Below, piece by piece: positions 7,408-12,546 of a DNA stretch of 12,546 nt. Below the pieces are notes generated by a model. That model worked only from the letters and a program-made list of their open reading frames with translations, was not told where the DNA came from and ran no database searches. The position numbers and the translations under genes are program-made. Location of the stretch: positions 1 through 12,546 of the forward strand of contig CAMTPG010000042.1 in NCBI GenBank assembly GCA_947074335.1, given 5' to 3'. Origin of the DNA: an uncultured Parabacteroides sp. (GTDB lineage: Bacteria > Bacteroidota > Bacteroidia > Bacteroidales > Tannerellaceae). Numbering within the stretch: position 1 is the first letter of the stretch; every line of letters starts with the position of its first letter.

Positions 7408-7442
7408 GTAATTAATTACCTGAAAAAATAGAGCTGATCAGC
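7408..7442 (+). promoter_or_regulatory. Two perfect palindromes in the dCMP deaminase leader
   Basis: GTAATTAATTAC (7408-7419) is a perfect 12-bp palindrome placed right at the predicted transcription start. GCTGATCAGC (7433-7442) is a perfect 10-bp palindrome that touches the ATG. The first could be a repressor operator. The second could only form a 3-bp stem in RNA, so a protein site or chance is more likely than a hairpin. No Shine-Dalgarno sequence is present. Confidence 0.35.
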
Positions 7443-7877
7443 ATGTCAGATAAAAAAGAAAAGCAGTTGGAACTGGACAAACGTTACCTGCGAATGGCTG
7501 CCATATGGGCCGAAAATTCCTATTGTTCGCGGCGTAAAGTGGGGGCTTTGCTTGTGAAAGATAAAATGATTATCTCCGACGGATACAACGGAACGCCGGC
7601 CGGATTCGAAAATATTTGCGAAGATCACAACAATGTTACAAAACCCTATGTTCTACATGCAGAGGCGAATGCCATAACCAAAGTAGCCGCTTCGTCAAAC
7701 AGCAGCAAAGGGGCAACCATTTATATTACATCGGCTCCCTGCATAGAATGTGCCAAACTGATTATTCAGTCGGGCATTATACGCGTGGTTTATTCCGAAC
7801 AATACCGGGTGGAAGACGGATGTGATCTGCTTCGAAGAGCAGGAGTTGAATTATGTTTTATTGATTTAAACGAATAA
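7443..7877 (+). CDS. Deoxycytidylate (dCMP) deaminase family protein
   Basis: A 144-residue zinc-dependent deaminase. HAEANAI (72-78) gives zinc ligand H72 and proton shuttle E74. PCIEC (99-103) gives zinc ligands C100 and C103. RKVGALLVKD (31-40) and DGYNGTPAGFENICED (46-61) are typical of the dCMP deaminase/ComEB branch, in which the asparagine and glycine-rich loop bind the nucleotide. The expected reaction is dCMP to dUMP, feeding thymidylate synthesis, in the cytoplasm. Length fits the short bacterial family members. It is the first gene of an operon: the S41 protease begins 11 bp after its stop. Cytidine or tRNA-type deaminases have different surrounding motifs, so I consider these unlikely. 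Confidence 0.92.
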   Translation: MSDKKEKQLELDKRYLRMAAIWAENSYCSRRKVGALLVKDKMIISDGYNGTPAGFENICEDHNNVTKPYVLHAEANAITKVAASSNSSKGATIYITSAPCIECAKLIIQSGIIRVVYSEQYRVEDGCDLLRRAGVELCFIDLNE

Positions 7878-7888
7878 AGATACATTTT

Positions 7889-9622
7889 ATGGAAAAAAAC
7901 AGAAGGTTGGCTATCTGGTTACCTGTTATCATAGCTGTCTGTATCGGTATCGGTATTTTAATTGGAAACCACTTCGTTCGTGTAGCCGAAGGGCGCCGTA
8001 CCGGCTTTCCCGTAACGCACGGAAATAAAATCAACACCATATTAGATATTATCGACAATCAATATGTGGATACGGTGAATGTAAATACACTGATCGAGGA
8101 TGTAATACCGAAAGTGTTCAGCGAACTGGATCCGCATTCGATCTATATTCCGGCTAAAGATGTGCAGAAGGCTAACGAAGATCTGGAAGGCTCATTCAGC
8201 GGCATCGGTGTATCTTTTAATATGCAGACTGATACGATTCTGGTGATCAGTGTAATTCCGGGCGGTCCGGCCGAAAAAGCGGGGCTGCAGGCGTTCGACC
8301 GCATCATTACAATTAACGATTCTACGTATGCGGGCAATAAAAGCAGCCAGGAACTGGTGATGAAAACGCTGCGCGGCGAGCGGAACAGTACCGTGCGACT
8401 GGGTGTGGAGCGTAAAAACGAGCCTGAACTTCTGGTTTTTGATGTTACACGCGGCGATGTGCCGGTGAGTTCGGTGGATGTTTCTTACAAAATTGAAGAT
8501 GGCATAGGTTATATTAAAATCAGTAAATTTGGTCGTACTACCTATAATGAATTCCTTACGGCGCTGGCTAAACTGAAACAGGAGGGATGCAACTCGTTTG
8601 TGGTGGATCTGCGCGGAAATACGGGCGGATACATGGATGCGGCTATTAATATGGTAAACGAATTTATGCCGGCCGGCAATCTGGTGGTCTATACCGAAGG
8701 AAAGGCATTTCCGCGAAACGAAGCCTTTACCAACGGCACCGGCAATTTCCAGGATGCACCGATTGTGGTGCTGACTGATGAGTTTTCGGCTTCGGCGAGC
8801 GAAATCTTCGCAGGCGCCATTCAGGATAACGACCGCGGTTTGATTATCGGACGTCGTACGTTTGGTAAAGGATTGGTGCAGTCGCCGATTCACCTGAGCG
8901 ACGGTTCTGAAATCCGCCTGACAATTGCCCGCTATTATACACCTTCGGGTCGTTCGATCCAGAAAAAATACGAAATGGGTAATGATAATGATTACGAACA
9001 GGATATTTATAACCGCTTCATGCATGGCGAATTTGATACGGCCGACAGCATCAAGCTTGACGATCAGGATAAATTCGAAACCTCAATCGGTCGTACGGTC
9101 TATGGCGGCGGAGGCATCATGCCCGATCTCTTTATTCCGCGCGATACAAGCGGCGTAACCTCTTATTTTACCAATGTGGTAAATTCGGGCGTGCTGAATT
9201 TGTTCGCACTCGATTATTCGGATAAGAATTTCAACAAGCTGGCTTCGTTCAAAACTTATCAGGAGCTGTATAATTACCTGCAACAGCAGCCGCTGCTCAG
9301 CGATTTTGTGAGCTTTGCCGAATCGAAAGGCATCAAACGGCGCGAAACACTGATTCGTATATCCGGACCTCTTATCCTGAAACAGATTGAGGCTTATATT
9401 GTACGCAACTTCTTCGATGATGACGGATTTTATCCCATCTTCCAGAATGATGATGTAACACTGCAAGAGGCCGTGAAAGTGCTGCGCGAAGGAAAATCGG
9501 TACCTGTACTCGAAAAGAAAGAGGAGAAATCAGACAATGACCGCATCTCGGGAATTCAAACAAATGGTTCGGGCCGATATGGTTTCGTTAAAGAAATCAT
9601 ATCCCGCGAAGCAATTGTGTGA
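7889..9622 (+). CDS. S41 family C-terminal processing peptidase (CtpA-like), membrane-anchored
   Basis: A 577-residue protein. One N-terminal membrane segment (about 8-28) after a basic start would place the rest in the periplasm as a signal anchor. A PDZ domain spans about 95-180, with GIGVSF (105-110) and GGPAEKAGL (125-133). The S41 core spans about 200-360: DLRGNTGGYMD (240-250), FSASASEIFAGA (299-310) with nucleophile S302, and GRRTFGKGLVQ (321-331) with general base K327, giving the family's 25-residue Ser-Lys spacing. A C-terminal domain of about 200 residues follows. The last 27 residues (551-577) are read from DNA that also encodes the start of the next gene in another frame and look unlike a protein domain. 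A 1-nt frameshift near 9527-9530 may have removed an earlier stop. The family trims or degrades envelope proteins; the substrate is unknown. Confidence 0.92.
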   Translation: MEKNRRLAIWLPVIIAVCIGIGILIGNHFVRVAEGRRTGFPVTHGNKINTILDIIDNQYVDTVNVNTLIEDVIPKVFSELDPHSIYIPAKDVQKANEDLEGSFSGIGVSFNMQTDTILVISVIPGGPAEKAGLQAFDRIITINDSTYAGNKSSQELVMKTLRGERNSTVRLGVERKNEPELLVFDVTRGDVPVSSVDVSYKIEDGIGYIKISKFGRTTYNEFLTALAKLKQEGCNSFVVDLRGNTGGYMDAAINMVNEFMPAGNLVVYTEGKAFPRNEAFTNGTGNFQDAPIVVLTDEFSASASEIFAGAIQDNDRGLIIGRRTFGKGLVQSPIHLSDGSEIRLTIARYYTPSGRSIQKKYEMGNDNDYEQDIYNRFMHGEFDTADSIKLDDQDKFETSIGRTVYGGGGIMPDLFIPRDTSGVTSYFTNVVNSGVLNLFALDYSDKNFNKLASFKTYQELYNYLQQQPLLSDFVSFAESKGIKRRETLIRISGPLILKQIEAYIVRNFFDDDGFYPIFQNDDVTLQEAVKVLREGKSVPVLEKKEEKSDNDRISGIQTNGSGRYGFVKEIISREAIV

Positions 9623-10103
9623 CTGGTCGGAAGAGGTTATGCATCGGGTTGCACAAACCGATGCTTTCCGTCATGCCCGCCAGGTAGCACTTTATAATGC
9701 GTTGCCCGATGAGGTGCAAACGGCTTCATTCCTTGAAAAATGGTATAAAAAGAAGGAGCTCTGGCTGCCGGTTGTCATCGGCGATGATCTCGAGCTGGTT
9801 CAGTATCGCGGCAAATCACAACTGCGAAAAGGCGCTTTTGGCATTCTGGAACCTGCCGATCAGTCGGCGCCGTTTGCCGGCTCTGCCATCGATTTGATGT
9901 TGGTGCCCGGTGTGGCTTTCGACAGAAATGGAAACCGGCTGGGGCGCGGGCGCGGTTTTTACGACCGGCTGCTGCATCAGCTTACGGCGTTGAAGTTTGG
10001 TATCTGTTTTGATTTCCAGCTCATACCCGAAGTTCCGGTCGAATCGTTTGATATCGGCATGGATGCCGTGATTACCGAAAAAGAGATGATCGGAGTGAAG
10101 TAA
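9537..10103 (+). CDS. 5-formyltetrahydrofolate cyclo-ligase family protein
   Basis: A 188-residue protein of the usual family length. It converts 5-formyl-THF to 5,10-methenyl-THF using ATP, returning inert folate to the one-carbon pool. The ATP/folate-binding motif GRGRGFYDR is at 136-144, preceded by LMLVPGVAFDRNG (120-132). ITEKEM near the end is the usual C-terminal strand. The HD pair expected near residues 171-172 reads FD. The start at 9537 is preferred because REFKQMVRADMVSL aligns with the conserved N-terminal helix of the family; starting at Met10 or Met15 would cut into it. This leaves an 86-nt overlap with the protease gene, unusual for an operon. It ends 24 bp from the convergent DUF721 gene, with no clear terminator between them. 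Confidence 0.92.
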   Translation: MTASREFKQMVRADMVSLKKSYPAKQLCDWSEEVMHRVAQTDAFRHARQVALYNALPDEVQTASFLEKWYKKKELWLPVVIGDDLELVQYRGKSQLRKGAFGILEPADQSAPFAGSAIDLMLVPGVAFDRNGNRLGRGRGFYDRLLHQLTALKFGICFDFQLIPEVPVESFDIGMDAVITEKEMIGVK

Positions 10104-10127
10104 TTGTACAGGTTGTGGTTTTTTGTA

Positions 10128-10421
10128 TTATCTGAATTTAATATCGCGTATCACCTGTGCTCCGGCATATTCGTTCAGACTTTTTATCAGCCGCTCTTTA
10201 CACATCAGCAGCTCGTTGCGCAAAACAGCCGATGTGATCGATACATATAATATATGATTCTTTACGTATACCTGCTGTGTATAATCGCGGATTGTGGGGC
10301 CAAGTGTTTCGAGCCAGGCGCGCTGAATCCGGATTTGCAGGATGCGCTCGTACATATCAGTGTTGTCTTCGAAGAAATCACGAATCAGTTCACCAATATT
10401 CTGCGAATTTTTGCGTCTCAT
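10128..10421 (-). CDS. DUF721 (DciA-like) small protein
   Basis: A 97-residue protein of the DUF721 family. The N-terminal helix contains IGELIRDFF (9-17), and the core W-x-x-x-x-G-P signature reads WLETLGPTIRDYTQQVYV (36-53), followed by ILYVSITSAVLRNEL (57-71). In other bacteria, longer members of this family (DciA) help load or operate the replicative helicase; whether this short form does so is inference. Its ATG overlaps the recF stop codon by four bases (ATGA, 10418-10421), so the two are probably translationally coupled, which fits a shared DNA-replication or repair context. It is soluble with no signal peptide. Confidence 0.88.
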   Translation of the reverse strand: MRRKNSQNIGELIRDFFEDNTDMYERILQIRIQRAWLETLGPTIRDYTQQVYVKNHILYVSITSAVLRNELLMCKERLIKSLNEYAGAQVIRDIKFR

Positions 10422-11524
10422 TCGGTTTTGCGGTAAAGGGTTTGTACTTCGCCCTGTTCTACGCGAAACAGTGCATAATCATGATTGATATGTTCGAGAA
10501 TGGCATCGAGGTATTTGCGGTTGGTATCGGTAATGAATATCTGTCCGAAATGATCGCCGCTTACCAGTCGCACAATCTCTTCCACACGCTCGGCATCAAG
10601 TTTGTCGAAAATATCATCCAGCAACAAAACAGGGCAGGTGTTACCTTTCTCTTTCAGAAACACATACTGCGCCAGTTTGAGCGCGATGAGGTAGGTTTTA
10701 TTTTGTCCCTGCGATCCGACACGACGAATCAGGCAATTATCGAGCAGCATTTCGAGTTCGTCTTTGTGGATGCCCGACGAGGTGTAGCCCAGAATTTTAT
10801 CGCGTTCCCGGTTTTCGGCCAGTCGCGTTTCCAGCTGATAATCGTCCAGTTTCGATACATACCGCAGACTCACCGCTTCGCCCGAACGACAGATTGTCTG
10901 ATAATAGGTGTTGAAAACCGGAGTGAAGGCTTCGATCAGCGCTTTGCGCTTTTCATACACCGTCTGTCCGTACAGCGCCAGCTGCATTTCGAGCACTTCG
11001 AAAAGTGAATTGTCGCTGCATTGCTCCTTCAGCAGGGTGTTGCGCTGCTGCAGCGCTTTGTTGTACTGAATCAGTGCATGCAGATAGTTTTTGTCTTGTT
11101 GCGAGATAATGACATCCAGAAAGCGACGACGCTCTTCGCTGCCGCCCTGAATCAGCTCCGAATCGTCGGGCGAAACCAGCACCAGCGGCAGGAGTCCGAT
11201 ATGCTCCGACAGCTTATCATATTCCTTCTTATTGCGTTTGAACTGCTTACGCTGGCGGCGGCGTATTCCGCAATAAATATCCTCTTCGCGTCCCTCATAT
11301 TCGTAAATACCCTGCAGCACACACAAATCCTGTGTATGATTGATGAGCTGCTGGTCGGGCAGGTGGATATGACTTTTGCAAAACGAAAGATAATAGATCG
11401 CATCCAGCAGGTTGGTTTTTCCCATCCCGTTATTGCCGAAAAAGCAATTGATTGCCGGTGAAAAGGAAACTTCAGCCTGAAGAATGTTCTTATAATTTAG
11501 AATAGAAAGCTTTTTAAGTATCAT
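10418..11524 (-). CDS. recF: DNA replication and repair protein RecF
   Basis: A 368-residue SMC-like ATPase of typical RecF length. Walker A is GNNGMGKTN (30-38), an ABC-type signature lies in GSQGQNKTY (270-278), and Walker B is VLLLDDIFDKLD (299-310) with D303/D304. The RecF-characteristic stretches LVSPDD (116-121), GGSEERRRFLD (127-137) and TSSGIHKDELE (248-258) are present. RecF works with RecO and RecR to load RecA at single-strand gaps in the cytoplasm. The start MILKKLSILNYKNI is the standard N-terminus. It heads a two-gene unit with DUF721. The TPR gene is divergent on the other side, across a 137-bp spacer holding both promoters. Confidence 0.96.
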   Translation of the reverse strand: MILKKLSILNYKNILQAEVSFSPAINCFFGNNGMGKTNLLDAIYYLSFCKSHIHLPDQQLINHTQDLCVLQGIYEYEGREEDIYCGIRRRQRKQFKRNKKEYDKLSEHIGLLPLVLVSPDDSELIQGGSEERRRFLDVIISQQDKNYLHALIQYNKALQQRNTLLKEQCSDNSLFEVLEMQLALYGQTVYEKRKALIEAFTPVFNTYYQTICRSGEAVSLRYVSKLDDYQLETRLAENRERDKILGYTSSGIHKDELEMLLDNCLIRRVGSQGQNKTYLIALKLAQYVFLKEKGNTCPVLLLDDIFDKLDAERVEEIVRLVSGDHFGQIFITDTNRKYLDAILEHINHDYALFRVEQGEVQTLYRKTE

Positions 11525-11543
11525 CTGCGCATGATTAGTGCCA

Positions 11544-11551
11544 CAAAATTA
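11544..11551 (-). promoter_or_regulatory. Probable -7 box of the recF promoter
   Basis: Minus-strand TAATTTTG, a full match to TAnnTTTG. No TTTG is seen about 20 bp upstream, so the -33 box is missing or degenerate. The leader would be short, roughly 10-15 nt. Confidence 0.4.
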
Positions 11552-11593
11552 AAAAATATAGTTCGAAGTATAGATTATATGACTAAAAAAAAC

Positions 11594-11601
11594 TACTTTT
11601 G
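11594..11601 (+). promoter_or_regulatory. Probable -7 box of the TPR gene promoter
   Basis: TACTTTTG, a full match to TAnnTTTG, about 60 bp before the ATG at 11662. The upstream -33 position is AT-rich without a clear TTTG. The AT-rich leader (about 55 nt, with no Shine-Dalgarno sequence) is typical of Bacteroidota genes that are well translated. Confidence 0.5.
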
Positions 11602-11661
11602 CGCTTTGAATTGTCTAACGACGTAAAATAGAAATAAATAATAACAACGATAAAAAACATT

Positions 11662-12348
11662 ATGGCTACTAAGGGAAAAGACACTAAACAGGATTTTGAG
11701 GTAGAAGAAATCGTTTCCAGATCTGAACGGTTTATCGAAAACAACTCGAAAAAAATTATCTATGCTATTGTTGCCGTAGCGATTGTTGTTGGCGCTGTTT
11801 TGGGTATCAAATTTGGTTATTTGGCTCCGAAAGAGAAAAAAGCTGCAGCCGCTATTTTCAAAGGTGAACAATATTTTGCAAGAGATTCTTTTAATCTGGC
11901 ACTGAACGGTAACGGATTGGATTACGAAGGTTTCGAAACAATTATTGATCAGTACGGAAGCACATCAGCCGGAAATCTGGCAAAAGCCTATGCAGGTATC
12001 AGCTACTTCAAACTGGGTGATTACGAAAAAGCATTAAAAACATTGAAATCGTTCAATGCAAAAGATAATATGATTGGTCCGGCAGTAACCGGCTTAATCG
12101 GTGATTGTTATGTGAATTTAGGTAATACAAAAGAGGGCATCAGCTATTTCGAGAAAGCTGCCAAACAGGCCGATAACGATGTATTGAGTCCTACATACCT
12201 GAAAAAAGCCGGTATTGCTTACGAAAGCATGCAGCAATACGCAAATGCGGTTAAGGCATACAATACAATTAAAAATAAATATTTTAATTCGACAGAAGCA
12301 GCTGATATTGAAAAATACATCACACGTGCTTCAACATTGAATAAATAA
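11662..12348 (+). CDS. Membrane-anchored tetratricopeptide repeat protein
   Basis: A 228-residue protein. A charged N-terminal region (1-31) is followed by one membrane segment at about 32-53 (IIYAIVAVAIVVGAVLGI), then an alanine-rich linker and three TPR-like helical hairpins at about 104-130, 140-171 and 177-210 (for example KAYAGISYFKLGDYEKAL and SYFEKAA). The layout resembles YfgM/AncB-type proteins, which sit in the inner membrane with TPRs outside the cytoplasm and assist secreted-protein folding; that role here is inference only. The neighbours recF and ribH do not hint at function. Its codons are more AT-rich than those of the surrounding genes, which in this group often goes with high expression. 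A hairpin terminator follows 35 bp after the stop. Confidence 0.85.
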   Translation: MATKGKDTKQDFEVEEIVSRSERFIENNSKKIIYAIVAVAIVVGAVLGIKFGYLAPKEKKAAAAIFKGEQYFARDSFNLALNGNGLDYEGFETIIDQYGSTSAGNLAKAYAGISYFKLGDYEKALKTLKSFNAKDNMIGPAVTGLIGDCYVNLGNTKEGISYFEKAAKQADNDVLSPTYLKKAGIAYESMQQYANAVKAYNTIKNKYFNSTEAADIEKYITRASTLNK

Positions 12349-12383
12349 TTTATTGCAGAGAATTTCTCAGATTAAAATAGGAG

Positions 12384-12420
12384 AAGGATGTCTATGCATA
12401 ACAGGCATCCTTTTCTTTTA
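12384..12420 (+). terminator. Rho-independent terminator or attenuator between the TPR gene and ribH
   Basis: Arms AAGGATGTCT (12384-12393) and AGGCATCCTT (12403-12412) form a 10-bp stem with one G-U pair and a 9-nt loop. A T-rich tail (12411-12419) follows. It lies 35 bp after the TPR stop and 13 bp before the ribH ATG. It could end the TPR transcript or only reduce readthrough into ribH, for which I see no separate promoter. Confidence 0.72.
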
Positions 12421-12433
12421 ACAGCTAAATTTT

Positions 12434-12546
12434 ATGGCAACAGCTTATCAGAATTTATCAGAGTACGACTTCAACAGTGTTCCCGACGGCGCTGAGATGA
12501 CTATCGGCATTGTCGTGGCCGAATGGAATAAAAACATTACCGAAAA
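12434..12546 (+). CDS. ribH: 6,7-dimethyl-8-ribityllumazine synthase (partial, cut by right edge)
   Basis: Only the first 37 codons plus two bases are in the window. The translation opens MATAYQNLSEYDFNSVP and continues with MTIGIVVAEWNKNIT. The hydrophobic strand followed by an aromatic-Asn pair (GIVVAEWN) is the N-terminal substrate-binding segment of lumazine synthase, where the Trp or Phe stacks on the pyrimidine substrate. The enzyme joins 3,4-dihydroxy-2-butanone 4-phosphate and the ribitylamino-pyrimidine in the penultimate riboflavin step. Catalytic residues further on lie outside the window. The gene order recF, TPR, ribH is one I recall from Bacteroidales genomes, which supports the call. 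Confidence 0.85.
   Translation, partial: MATAYQNLSEYDFNSVPDGAEMTIGIVVAEWNKNITE

Noticed and set aside
10104..10135. Bidirectional terminator between the cyclo-ligase and DUF721 genes
   Set aside because: There is a T run at 10118-10123 but no convincing stem before it on either strand.
11525..11661. Small RNA or hidden gene in the recF/TPR divergent spacer
   Set aside because: The spacer is AT-rich with only two -7 boxes; no frame or stable hairpin was found.

Overview
The window looks like ordinary chromosome from a Bacteroidales bacterium (Bacteroidota), perhaps a Bacteroides/Parabacteroides/Tannerella-like genus. The order dCMP deaminase, S41 protease, 5-formyl-THF cyclo-ligase, DUF721, recF, TPR protein, ribH matches what I remember from that order. 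Promoters fit the Bacteroidota sigma-ABfr pattern (TTTG, about 20 bp, TAnnTTTG), and genes lack clear Shine-Dalgarno sequences. The genus call is weak.

Layout. Bases 1-105 are the right end of a tandem array with a 22-bp period; each unit carries a 10-bp palindrome. Bases 106-300 hold no convincing gene. A three-gene glycogen cluster follows on the minus strand, transcribed right to left: a GH133-type debranching enzyme (4899-2965), a GT4 glycogen-synthase-like glycosyltransferase (2952-1690) and a GH57 alpha-amylase-like protein (1662-358). It starts from a good promoter at 4953-4984 and ends at a hairpin terminator at 301-335. Divergently, an M3 metallopeptidase (5161-7230) runs rightward. 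A second plus-strand operon has a strong promoter (7367-7399) and encodes a dCMP deaminase, an S41 protease and 5-formyltetrahydrofolate cyclo-ligase. It converges on recF-DUF721 (minus, ATGA overlap). Divergent from recF are a membrane-anchored TPR protein and the start of ribH, which the right edge cuts.

How the genes relate. The first three genes plausibly build and trim an intracellular alpha-glucan. The other genes are housekeeping functions: peptide turnover, dUMP supply, envelope proteolysis, folate repair, recombination and replication, envelope TPR scaffold, and riboflavin synthesis.

Worth a second look: the palindromic array at the left edge; Asp-to-Asn changes at presumed catalytic acid positions in both glycosidases of the glycogen operon; an 86-nt overlap between the S41 protease and the cyclo-ligase that looks like a recent 1-nt frameshift; and several perfect palindromes in promoter/leader regions. 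I did not find a defence system, mobile element, CRISPR array or RNA gene.
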